Program-made: the position numbers and the translations under genes
Source of the DNA: Artocarpus heterophyllus
Lineage: Eukaryota > Streptophyta > Magnoliopsida > Rosales > Moraceae
NCBI GenBank assembly: GCA_025403435.1
Contig: CM046351.1
Span: 26,005,730 to 26,069,729, forward strand
DNA: 64,000 nt
Direction of reading: 5' to 3'
Notes under the pieces: model-generated
Databases searched by the model: none
What the model was told of the DNA's origin: nothing
The model's input: only the letters and a program-made list of their open reading frames with translations
Part shown: one piece after another, positions 22,156 to 33,400 of the stretch
Position numbering within the stretch: position 1 is the first letter of the stretch
How the letters are laid out: each line of letters begins with the position of its first letter

Positions 22156-24804
22156 AAATCCATCACAAACCCAAAAATTAGTCACTACCGATTAGAACCC
22201 CTTAAAATCTAACATTCTTATCCTACAACCAACATTTACATTCTTTCACAAATCCTAATCACATAATAGAATTGAATTACTAAGAAAAAATAGAAGAATC
22301 AAACCCAAAGAAGTAGTATACTTGCATATGTTGCTCTCTACCCATATAAATGACAAAGAGTAGAAAGGCACAAGCACCTCATTCTTTTTCCTTGAACAGA
22401 AATAAATCATCTGCCATTGGCAAGTCTACCCCATTTGGGTTCCGATAAGCAACAATGGCCTGCCAATTTTGAAGTACAAGAACTCTATTACTCCCTCCGA
22501 TTCGGAGGGATCCATTACTGCCTCTGTACATCATGAGTCTGCCTTCATCCGTCGTCCTCTACCTGCACAACTTTGCCTTTCACACCCATTCCTAGCGTTC
22601 CCTTGGACATGGAATCACCATCGTCCTCTTTCAATAAGTCGTCATTCCCAAGGATCGTGTTGTCGCCGTTGCTAGTTGCTGAGATTGGAGTTTTCAAGTT
22701 CTTCACCACCAAATTTGAAATAATTTTTTTTATATCTTTGAGAATTTTAAGTGTTCTTGTTTCTCAATTCATTTTTAGGAATTAGGTTTTTAAGGATTTT
22801 TTTATTTTATTTTCTGAATTATGTAATTTTACTATGATGCCTTGATGAATAAGGTCACATGATGGGCATATTTTTGTTTTAGTCAGGCATTTGATGGAGT
22901 TAGATGACGAACCATTGATTGCCAATGTTTACAAAGTTAAGGGGTCGTTTTGCCAAAGTAAAAAAAGGTTTAAAGTGTCACTTACTAAAAATTAAAGAAC
23001 CATTGATGCAAATTACTCAAAAGATTAATGTATCTCATCTTCAAATTAGAGTTTTCTATTCATGACCCTCATTTTTCACTTTTTTTCATCTCCAGTCGTC
23101 CTTTTTTTCTTCCCTCCCTCCTCCAACTATTCCCTTTGACAAGCCATTCCCAGCCCGACCTCCTCCACCACCCTTTTCTCTATGCCCTTCCTCCGACAAC
23201 AACTTCGCCGAAGCCCTAATCCTCCGTGATTGTCCCTTCTTCCTTGTCACCACGGCTTCTTCCGAACTCCTTCGAAACCTCCCTCTTTTTCTCTCCCTCA
23301 AAACCGCTTCCCCTCTTCAAATATGGATTTGCATTTGCTATGGAATCTGTATAGTTGCGAGAGCTTCAATAGCCTCAATAAGATTATTGAAGATTAGGAA
23401 TAATAGTTCCTGATTTTTAAGAATATATTTGTTTTTAATAAAATCCTAAAATACTAGGATATCTTTAGATTAGGAAGAGCTGGTTAAAAAGTAAAATATA
23501 TATATAATTAAAAAATTATTAACAAAACAAAAAACCAAATCTTTTTCTACATGCGACGAGAGAAGGGGCAGCGGAGGTGATGGTGGTAGACTTGGGGCGC
23601 CATGCAACAAGGTTGAAAGGTTGTAACCCAGTGGTTTTGGGCCGGGGTCTCGTCGAGATCGCAAGTGGGGACTACGTTGTGGCGGGCACGAAGTGAAGGG
23701 GACGCTAAAGGCCACACGTGTTAAACATATTGGCACAAATCCAGCCTATTTATTTTTGTCTTATTCGTGCCAACCTATTTATAGCTCTATTAATAATAGT
23801 ATAATCCAAACCTGTTTATCTCGAATTATTTTTGTATCGTGTCATTGTATCATGTACACAATTGCTAGCCCTATCTAATGAAAAAAAAGTTATTTATTAA
23901 AAGTCTAAGTTATTCTTCCTTTTTAAATTAAAAAATGTTATTTATTAAAAATCTAAGTTACCCTCCCTTCTTACTCCCGTATATAGTAGATTACTCTAGT
24001 AGCCAGCGCGGGTGCCGAATTGCAACATATTTTCTTTGGAACTAAGAAATGCCAACCACCACCAATCGTCGGCATAGAGTGCCAGATTGTAACCAGATAA
24101 GTTTCGAAGTTGAAACCTATCAAATTTCAACACATTTTCTGTGAACAAAGAAGCACCAACCACCTCTGCTCATCGGTGCGAGAAGGAGCATTGTAACTAC
24201 TTTGGAACATACCATATTTGAACATATTTTTTTTAAAACAGAAGCCTCTGGTCGTCAATGCAGTGTGCTGTATTGTAACCTAGTAGGATTCAAAGTTTGG
24301 ACATACCAGATTCTAATATATATATATTTTTAAAAAAACAAAGAAATGCCAACTGCCTCTAGTCGCTAGTGCAGAGCATTAGATTGTAACCTGGTAAATT
24401 TTAAATTTGAAACCTATCACCTTCCTACATATTTTCTTTGAAACAATAAAATGCCAACCGCCACCGGTTGCCAGCGCGAGATACAAAGCATAATCTGGTA
24501 GGTTTTAAAGTTGAAACCTACTAACTCTAATATATTTTTTTGAAACAAAGAAATGTCATCCGCCTTTGGTCGCCAACGCAAGGAGCCGGAGCATGACTTG
24601 GTAGGTCCTAAAGCTAAAACCTGTTAGATTCTGTCGTGAAACCTGTCAGATTCCATCCTGAAACTTATTAGGTTTCAAAGTGGAATCTACCAAATTATTT
24701 TTAATTTGTCACAAAAATCAATTTATAGAAGGAAACATCACAAGAAAAAATAAAAATAAATAAATTATAGCAAAAAGAACATAAAAATTACATATTGGAA
24801 TCCA
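22156..24804. repeat. Tandem segmental duplication, copy 1 (2.65 kb)
   Basis: Sequence from 'aaatccatcacaaacccaaa' at 22156 to 'attggaatcca' at about 24804 recurs from 24838 onward in the same order and strand, with scattered substitutions and small indels. It contains a perfect short hairpin (CCCTCCGATTCGGAGGG, 22495-22511), a C/T-rich block (23040-23310) and a degenerate 105-bp repeat cluster (24000-24690). No coding frame is kept in both copies with a recognisable product. Confidence 0.88.
24000..24690. repeat. About six degenerate tandem repeats of roughly 105 bp
   Basis: Each unit has the form 'gaaacaaagaaatgccaacc', then a short variable GC-richer part, then 'attgtaacctggtaggt', then 'ttgaaacctaccaaattc', then 'aacatattttct'. 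Units are visible near 24017, 24147, 24240, 24340, 24440 and 24540. Unit length varies from about 90 to 120 bp. Confidence 0.75.
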
Positions 24805-27121
24805 TTGAAACTTATTAGGCGATCAATTAGAACCCAAAAATCCATCACAAACCCAAAAATTAGTCACTACCGATTAGAACCCCCTAAAATCTAACATTCT
24901 TATCCTACAACTAACATTTTACATTCTTTCACAAATCCTAATCACATAATAGAATTGAATTACTAAGAAAAATAGTAGAATCAAACCCAAAGAAGTAGTA
25001 TACTTGCATATGTTGCTCTCTACCCATAGAAATGACAAAGAGTAGAAAGACACAAGCACCTCAGTCTTTTTCCCAGAACAGAAATAAATCATCTGCCATT
25101 GGCAAGTCCACCCCATTCGGGTTCCGATAAGCAACAACGGCCTGTCAATTTTGAAGTACAAGAACTCTATTACTCCCTCCGATTCGGAGGGATCCATTAC
25201 TGCCTCTGTACATCATGAGTCTGCCTTCATCTGTCGTCCTCTACCTACACAACTTTGCCTTTCACACCCATTCCTAGCGTTCCCTTAGACATGGAATCAC
25301 CATCGTCCTCTTCCAATAAGTCGTCGTTCCCAAGGATTGTGTTGTCGCTGTTGCTAGTGGTTGAGATTGGAGTTTTCAAATTCTTCACCACCAGATTTGA
25401 AATAATTTTTTTTATATCTTTGGGAATTTTGAGTGTTCTTGTTTCTCAATTTATTTTTAGGAATTAGGTTTTTAAGGATTTTTTATTTTGTTTCTGAATT
25501 ATGTAATTTTACTATGATGCCCTGATGAATGAGGTCACATGATGGGCATATTTGTGTTTTAGTCAGGCATTTGATGGAGTTAGATGACGAACCATTGATT
25601 GCCAATGTTTACAAAGTTAAGGGGGTCGTTTTGCCAAAATAAAAAAAGGTTTAAAGTGTCACTTACTAAAAAATTAAAGGACCATTGATGCAAATTACTC
25701 AAAAGATTAATGTACCTCATCTTCAAATTAGAGTTTTCTATTCATGAACCTCATTTTTTGCTTTTTTTCCTCTCTAGTCGCCCTCTTTTTCTTCTCTCCC
25801 TCCTCCAACTATTCCCTCTGACAAGCCATTCCCAACCCGACCTCGTCCACCACCCTTTTCTCTATGCCCTTCCTCAGACAACAACCTCGTTGAAGTCCTA
25901 ATCCTCCATGGTTGTCCTTTCTTCCTTGTCACCATTGCTTCTTCGAACTCCTTCGACACCTCCCTCTTTTTCTCTCCCTCAAAACCGTTTCCCCTCTTCA
26001 AATCTGGATTTGCATTTGTTATGGAATCTGTATAGTTGCAAGAGCTTCGATAGCCTCAATAAGATTATTGAAGATTAGGAATAATAGTTCCTGATTTTTA
26101 AGAATATATTTGTTTTTAATAAAATCCTAAAATACTAGGATATCTTTAGATTAGGAAGAGCTGGTTGAAAAGTAAAAAAAAAATTATATAAATAATTAAA
26201 AAATTATTAACAAAACAAAAAACCAAATCTCTCTCTAGGCGCGACGAGAGAAGGGGCAACGGAGGTGATGGTGGTAGAGTTAGGGCGCCATGCAACAGGA
26301 TTGAAGGGTTGCAACCTAGTGGTTTGGGGCGGGGGTCTCATCGAGATCGCAAGTGGGGGCTAGGTTGTGGCGGGCACGAGGTGAAGAGGACGCTAAAGGC
26401 GACACGTGTTAAACATATTAGCACAAATCCAGCCTATTTATTTTTGTCTTATTCCTGCCAACCCATTTATAGCTCTATTAATAATCATGCAATCCAAACA
26501 TGTTTATCTCGTGTCATTTTCTTATCGTGTCATTGTCTCATGTACAAAATTGTTAGCCCTATTTCATTTTAAAAAAAAAAGTAATTTATTAAAAGTCTAA
26601 GTTATTCTTCCTTTTTTAAATTAAAAAATGTTATTCATTAAAAATCCAAATCACCTTCGCTTCTCACTCATGCAAGTAGTAGATTACTCTAGTAGCCAGC
26701 GCGGGTGCCGAATTGCAACATATTTTCTTTGAAACTAAGAAATGCCAACCACCATCGATCGTCGACATAGAGTGTTGGTTTGTAACTGGGTAAGTTTCAA
26801 AATTGAAACCTACCAAATTCTAACACATTTTCTGTGAACAAAGAAGCACCAACCACCTCTGCTCATCGGTGTGAGGAGGAGCATTGTAACTACTTTGAAA
26901 CATACCATATTCGAACATATTTTTTAAAAAACAGAAGCCTCAGGTCATCAATGCGGTGTGCTGTATTGTAACCTAGTAGGACTCAAAGTTGGGACCTACC
27001 AGATTCTAATATATATATATATATATATTTAAAACAAAAAAATGTCAACTGTCTCTAGTCGTTAATGCAGAGTGTTAGATTGTAACCTGGTAAATTTTAA
27101 ATTTGAAACTTATCATATTCC

Positions 27122-29088
27122 TGTTGGGAAAATAGTATGCAACGAAATTTTAAAATTTTTCCATCATAGTAATTTCTAAAACACAAGTTTGACATGCTAT
27201 ATGCATAAATTAACCAGATCTTACTAACCTTTGTATAACGAAGAACTCTCACAAAACGTGAAGAGAAGTAACGTTTCAAAAGAGCCTCAACCAACTGGTC
27301 TTCTTTGCTTTCTCTTTCCACGACTGGAGTGAGTGTGGGCTCTCCTTCCAACCAATCGAGAGAACAAAAGCTCTCAAGGAGTTTTCAGATTTTCACTAGC
27401 AGAGTATCACTCTTAATCTCTCAATTGATCTTAGTAACTCTTAAAACTTACTCCCTTTATATAGAGATTGGTCCTGGGGTCAGCCCTTATCAGATTAAGT
27501 CTCAAAAATAGAATCAAGTTTGGATCAATATCTGATAAGATCCGCGTGAAAACAAGTGATCTTATCTTTCACTGATCAGCAGGCCGAACCACTTGATCGG
27601 CAGGCCGAACAGCCCCCATCGACAGGCCGAACACATCCATCGGTAGGTCGAACTGCCGAATAAAAATCTCACAAATCTTTTATTTTCAACCTGAAATTCT
27701 ATAGGATAAAGTCTCAGTTTTAATTCAAATAACCCAATGGAGAAGTTATCTGATTAAAACAACTTTATCTAGATAATCTCTAAGAAAATAAATCAATTCT
27801 CAATAATTCTACAAGTTTATCTTGATCTAATTTATCTAAAATTAAATCAATCGATAAACAGCAAGAATTATCCGATCCTTATAATTCAACAAATTTATCT
27901 TGAATTAATTTTTATCACAAAATTAATTCAACCGATAAACAGACATGAATTATTTGATTCTTTCAAATTTCAACCAATCTAATAACTTCGACATAAGTTA
28001 CCAATTATTGAAAAAACACGTCGTATCATTATAGGATATTGTGAGCTAACAAAGAGGACCAAATGGACCTATATAGTTCAAGCTCCTGATAATTATGAAA
28101 CCCAATATCTCAAATATACATTTCATAATTATCAACTCTAACGCTACTCCACTAAAAGCTTGGAGCTGCACTCTCAAACTACATAAAATTACGAAGCTCG
28201 AATAGCTAAGTCTCCGTAACATATCATAGTGTATCATATCCTCATATGATAATCCATAATCGGCTTAAGGACAAGTTCTGTCTTACCTTCCTGATTATTT
28301 TTATCTTACGTTCCATTATCTCACTATCAGAAGACTTACTATCTAATGACAGTATACCATTCGATTACACCTATGTATCCAAATGGTTGAGCGCTCTAGT
28401 TTTTCAATTACAGGATAACGCATGTAAGAGGATATCATTACTCCTAAAGAGGAGCTATGGATTCCATATCTATGAATAATAGGTCTACGCTAACAAGAGT
28501 CATGCCTCTAACGTACCGGCATGCATACCACTATTAAGATGTGGGTGTCACAATTTGGTACATCAAAATATATAAGCCAAGACAACTAGCCCACTATTCA
28601 TCTCAGGATTAAGATACAATACAAATGATTGTCTAAAGTGAATCGATTTGTCGAGACAGAATTATTAATCCAAATCAATTCACTTTATGTCTCGATCTAA
28701 CATATCGTCACCTATGACACTGTGCCAATGTTTCTATTCACGGAGTCCACCTTCGATGGTCAAGACAAACCATCTCCCAAAAGATATATAGACAACATAA
28801 CAATCTTTGCATGAATAAAGCGCCCAATTTTATTCCGTTAATTGCGGATCTTATGATTTAGACCATCACCTTAAGAATCGTGTCTTCCGCATAATCCATC
28901 CATCATATGCCCAATTCTTAAAGTTTAGACCGACAGTCTCAGACTTTTGTTTGCTTAATATACGTTCAACAAATATGAACGTATAGAGGACAAGATTTAG
29001 TATATAAATAATAAATAAATTCTTTATTGATAAAAATGTCTCCAAAAACTTGTTACATTTTTACTCCTTAGGGCATACATGTCTAACA
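27122..29088 (-). mobile_element. Solo LTR of the Copia-1 family, 1967 bp, with target duplication
   Basis: On the minus strand it begins TGTTAGACATGTATGCCC at 29088 and ends at 27122 next to TGTTGG. It is flanked by the perfect 5-bp direct repeat ATTCC (27117-27121 and 29089-29093). A four-unit dyad array lies at 27576-27651 and a TATA-like TATATAAAG at 27455-27464. A solo LTR arises when the two LTRs of a full element recombine and delete the inside. Confidence 0.93.
27576..27651 (-). repeat. U3 dyad array in solo LTR (four units)
   Basis: Units of TCGGCAGGCCGA type (plus-strand view) start at 27576, 27597, 27619 and 27640, spaced 21, 22 and 21 bp, about 120 bp upstream of this LTR's TATA box. 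Confidence 0.8.
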
Positions 29089-29491
29089 ATTCCAACATAT
29101 GTTCTTTAAAACAATGAAATGCCAACCGTCACTGGTCGCCGACGTGGGATACCAAAACATAATCTGGTAGGTTTCAAAGCCGAAACCTACCAATTCTAAT
29201 ATATTTTTTTTGAAACAAAGAAATGCCAACCGCCTTTGGTGACCAGCGTAAGAAGCCGGAGCATGATTTGGTAGGTCTTAAAGCTGAAACCTGCCAGATT
29301 TCGTCCTAAAACCGGCTAGATTCTGTTATGAAGCCTGTCAGATTCTATCATGAAACTTATTAAGTTTCAAAGTGAAATCTACCAAATTATTTTTAATTTG
29401 TCACAAAAATCAATTTACCAAAGGAAACATCACAAAAAAAATTAAAAAAAATTATAGCAAAAAGAACATAAAAATTACATATTGGAATCCA

Positions 29492-29932
29492 CAACATCAA
29501 AAAATACACAAAAGTTTAAAAAAGAAGGTTACAACAAAAACACCACAAAACCATATTATAAAAATTCTATACAAACTCTTTAAAACTTCGGCATATTTGT
29601 CCAAATGTGCAGACTTGCCTGAAATAAGCTGAACAACATAAGCAGAACAAATGCAGATCTCTTAGAGGCTTCGCTTGATTGAAATTTAAGGAAAAGAAAA
29701 AAGAACGAAACTTTCTTTTATTTTCCTGCATGTTAAAGAGCATCACACTTTGAGGGCACGACACAAGACATCTGCCATTTATCTTGATCTTCCACCTATA
29801 TATAAATGTACCCCCAAAAAATATAAATAAACCTACTTTCAGTGACCAAAAATTAACTTCCTTTGAAGAGTTGTATCATGCAATAAGACTTCTATAGCTA
29901 GAACCACCCAACAACATAAATTCATGAATAAG
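29492..29932. other. Gene-free stretch
   Basis: AT-rich DNA between the duplication and the next LTR. I see no gene, repeat ends or regulatory motif. Confidence 0.4.
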
Positions 29933-31270
29933 TGATAACTCTAGTTTAGAGAGTTATTTGGCCACTTTTAGTTAGCGAATATTATTATATTCTTGAGACA
30001 AATTACATAAAACACTCAAATTTTTCATGAAAGTATGCTTTTATTGATGTAGGTTGAAGAAAGACAGAAAAGATGAGTAAAGGGAGCACGAGCACAAGAA
30101 ATTGGAGAAAAATTGCAAATCGAGCACGAACTTGGAACTTGTTGGCAGAGAAGAAGTGTCGCGGCGCCCAAGGTGGTCTGAAATTGATGGCATTTGACAA
30201 GGACTCAACGCCGCAGCGTTGGGAAAGTAGCGTCGCGGCGCTATGACAGAAAAAAAGAAAAAAAAGGAAGCGCTGCAACGCTTGGAAAGAAAGGCCGCGG
30301 CGCCGAGGGTGATTCTGAACTGTGATTTCTGGACGTGAAACAAGGGTTTAGTTAACTTAAGAGTAGTATAAATAGACAACAATGTAATAGTCTTAGGAGC
30401 TAGGTTTTTCTTATTTTTCAGAGCGTTGTTTATTTTTCTTAGGAGCCGTCAAACAATCCGGAGTAAGAAGTGAGAGATTGGTGACAGAATTTCTTGTTCT
30501 CTTAACTCTTAATGTTTGATTCAATTAAATTTTCAGTTTTTATTTCTTTTTCAATTATGTTCTAATTTTCTTAGTTAGGGCTATGATGTAGCTTAATCAT
30601 GACGATGTGAATTTCATATTTAGTTATGCATCATAATTGATTTTATTCATGTGAGTTATTTGTTATTATGCTTAATGCTTTTGAATGATTAGCTACCATT
30701 TAAATGATCTAATGTGCATGTTCAAAACTGAGAAGGGAGAATTATGCAAATGCTTCATCTAACATATAACCATGAATTAAATATGGATAGAGATATACCA
30801 TATTATTTGTGTGGCTTTATCTGAAAAGTTCATGAATTCTAATGCATTTCGATTTATTTAAATTCACATAGAGATATAGTGAGTAAATAAACTGAGTAGA
30901 TTTGCTATACCTAGAGACAGGATAGTAAATAATTTAAGAATTTTCGTCATCACATGTGTATTGTTAATTGGGTTGCATAATTTTAATGAAATTCATATCT
31001 AGTGATTATGGTGAAATCAAATGCCTTAACGCCTTATCTTATTGAAGTATCTCTTGAAACTAATTGTAATTTTTCTTCTTAATTTAATACTTTAGTTCAG
31101 TAGTTTATTCAATCTCAACTTCTATGATCAGCTAGATAAATCTTAGAGTTAATCCAACTTTAATACTTAGTTAGATTATTATACAACAGTCCCTGTGAGA
31201 CAATACTCTTACTCACTATTGTATTACTTGATCGATAACGTGCACTTGCGTTAGTGAATTTTACCGAACA
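29933..31270 (+). mobile_element. Athila-like solo LTR, about 1.34 kb
   Basis: It starts TGATAACTCTAG and ends TTTTACCGAACA after 'gataacgtgcacttgcgtt', a phrase typical of Athila/Tat LTR ends. The flanks are ATAAG (29928-29932) and ATGAG (31271-31275), a target duplication with one mismatch. It carries a GC-rich patch with repeated 'cgccgcagcgtt' and 'gcgtcgcggcgc' phrases at 30155-30305. No adjacent PBS or coding domain was seen. Confidence 0.55.
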
Positions 31271-31678
31271 ATGAGTATATGAAATTCATTCTTTCCAAGT
31301 TTCATTCATCACTTGAAAGTATTTGAGAATGTTCCGTAGTAGAAGAAAGGCAAACTCATCAGAATAATCTATCGATATCATACAGTCACCGCATAAGCAG
31401 CTAGATAGCTTAACTAAAATAGCCCCTATGCTAGGACTAAGACAATCCTTGATAGCTTTTGCAATTAACACCTTAAATGAAATTTGTGTTTGGAGGATTG
31501 TCGTTTTTACCATTAATCTTTCTGTATAACTACAAAAATAAGTCTGCCAAAAATTTGTTGCCATTGAAGCTCATAGAAATTCTAAGAAGTTTTGCATGAT
31601 CTCAATTTTCAAGTTCTCGACTAACAGAGGATACAAATAATGTATAAAACTACTTTAAAAGCTTTGTTCTTCAACAAA

Positions 31679-32006
31679 CTATAGGAATGCCTCAGCATCA
31701 ATCTGAGAAAGCTTTTTCTTTATGCCATCAGCAAACGTTTCTCTTCTTTTCCGTGCCTGCCTCAAATTTCTCTCCGAATTCATTCAAGAAAACACCAAAT
31801 TTCACGATCAAATTAGAAAAACAGTAAAACCAAACACAAATATATTCGCTTAACTGAACTCAAAATCATCCAAATCGGCGACTCACCTGACTGATAGTGA
31901 ACATGGAAGCCATGAACTTCGAACGGCAAAGCAGGGACAGACCAGTTTGAGAATCTGACGATCAATTGCTCGATTGTGACATCGTTGAAGCGTAATCCGC
32001 CATGAT
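31679..32006 (-). pseudogene. Gene fragment resembling a chorein/VPS13-type N-terminal region
   Basis: On the minus strand, 32000-31890 reads GGLRFNDVTIEQLIVRFSNW, then SVPALPFEVHGFHVHY. It is followed by a good splice donor (CAG|GTGAGT, cut at 31887/31886). A later block (about 31757-31679) reads ARKRRETFADGIKKKLSQID before a stop. The 'RFSNWSVPA...VHGVHV' style and 'KKLSQIDPEG' style occur in plant VPS13/chorein-type lipid-transfer proteins. I could not confirm this without a search. The fragment starts directly after the STELLO-like fragment. Confidence 0.35.
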
Positions 32007-32009
32007 CAT

Positions 32010-32408
32010 CGAATCAAAAGGAACATAATCCACAACTCAGAGACCTAACTTAGCCTGCTGCACATACAACGGGTCCTAGAGTTCCCGATCGCCAGCGCCT
32101 GCCAGCCTTTGATCTTCACCAGCCGCCAAACCGAATCCGTCGAATAATCGCCTACAGAGAGCTTTTATCAACAATCCTCATAATCGAATTCCAATCCATC
32201 TTCGGGAACTTGATCGACCCGATCGTCTGCACCTGGTTCTCGAAGTAGAGGAGCACCGTTGTGTCGCCGACGTTCTGGGGGAAGAAGAGGGCCACGACGG
32301 TGCCGATAAGGACAACGACGGCGAAGATCCTGTAAAGATTCTCGGAGAACCATGTTGAGAAATCTAGGGCTTTGTGGAGAGAGAACTGTTTTGAGAGCGG
32401 GACAGTAA
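32010..32408 (-). pseudogene. STELLO-like (cellulose-synthase-interacting Golgi protein) gene fragment
   Basis: Minus-strand translation gives LHKALDFSTWFSENLYRI, then a transmembrane helix (FAVVVLIGTVVALFF), then DWNSIMRIVDKSS. After a stop and frame change it gives VWRLVKIKGWQALAIGNSRT, and later QQAKLGL-stop-VVDYVPFDS. This order (short cytoplasmic tail, one membrane helix, DWNSI, LVKIKGWQ.LAIGNS.T, QQA.LG..VVDY.P.DS) is that of plant STELLO proteins, Golgi proteins that assist cellulose synthase assembly. About 60 residues are missing inside and the catalytic-like domain is absent. The region is notably GC-rich compared with its surroundings. Confidence 0.6.
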
Positions 32409-33224
32409 AGCCTTTTGATAAATAAATTTTAAAAAAATAAATATTAAAAGAACAGTTTTAAAAAAAATGTAAAAGAGAGGATTTTCTTGGATTCAAGGAA
32501 AGGTTAAGATGGACATTACCTAGAATAAGAACGGAAAAAGTATAGAATCTCGGTTCATTTCTTTTACCTATTCATCTACAAATGTGTCCAATTTTTTTAG
32601 TAAAATCTCATATGCTATAAAAATTGATAATGTGCTTTGTGACAAAACCACTAAACATAGAAATGAATCACATATTTCTTTCAGATATTTTTTTCTTTTT
32701 CTTCTAGCAATTACCAATTCTAAGTACCACTACAATCGTTACGTGTTTGGTATGATAGCTAGAACTATAAACACTATAGTATGTGACAACTTTATACTGT
32801 GACAATTTTTTTGCTTTTATTGTAGCATATGAGAGCTTGGTATTGTTTCTCATTAAAAAGTTAGTTAAAACTAATTAATGCTAAACAGGCTTGATAGACT
32901 TAGGTAGGGATATTGATTACGTATATTTATATATACTTGGTAAACATGTCAAAGCTCAAACTCATATGATAATGCAAGGGGAAACCTCAAAAGAGTTTTC
33001 CAATTTCCATTATGAAGCGCTCATACTAATGGACCATGACGAAGAAAGGACGGTGAGATTTATGAAGGTAGGGCTATGATATATGTTTACAAAAATTCAC
33101 TTTTGGTTCACTGATATGGCATGCCAATTATAATTTTTATTAGTGAATATATAACCAATCATCATGTTAATTAATATTAAAAAGTCACATATATTAATGA
33201 CAAGATGACAATTTACTTACTAGT

Positions 33225-33400
33225 TGTTTGGCAAAGGTTTCCACCATAAACTTAGTTATGAACAATATAAAGCTCTCACATGCTCCAATAACAATAAAAA
33301 AATTGCTACAATATAAAACTCTTACATGCTATAATAAAAATAGTTTTAACCAACAGTTTATACCATTCTTTTAAACACTTTTTTAGTAAAACAGCGTGCA
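33225..33400. repeat. Small dispersed repeat (MITE-like), copy
   Basis: Contains GTTTGGCAAAGG at its left, 'aaagctctcacatgctccaat', 'aaactcttacatgctataat' and 'cagtttataccattctttt aaacac' at its right. Related pieces occur near 32740-32890 (reverse), 35205-35300, 45165-45235 and 49385-49495. Such short elements ending in GTTTGG/CCAAAC are usual for non-autonomous DNA transposons; the ends are not fully defined. Confidence 0.4.

Larger units (their letters stand above)
24838..29491. repeat. Tandem segmental duplication, copy 2 (2.68 kb plus inserted LTR)
   Basis: Second copy of the 22156-24804 segment, interrupted at 27122-29088 by a solo LTR. Without the LTR and one 5-bp duplication its length (about 2.68 kb) equals copy 1. 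It includes the same short hairpin (about 25179), the C/T-rich block (25730-26000) and the 105-bp repeat cluster (26690-27116, continuing 29094-29360). Confidence 0.88.

Noticed and set aside
22469..22785. Open frames repeated in both copies of the tandem duplication (also 25255-25467)
   Set aside because: Short, low-complexity, no domain, with differing starts and stops between copies; they persist because the DNA is duplicated.
23028..23310. C/T-rich block with proline/serine-rich open frames on both strands
   Set aside because: Composition explains the frames; no start context, domain or splice support.
31286..31564. 92-codon minus-strand open frame after the Athila-like LTR
   Set aside because: No recognisable domain and no splice link to the neighbouring gene fragments; not enough to call a gene.
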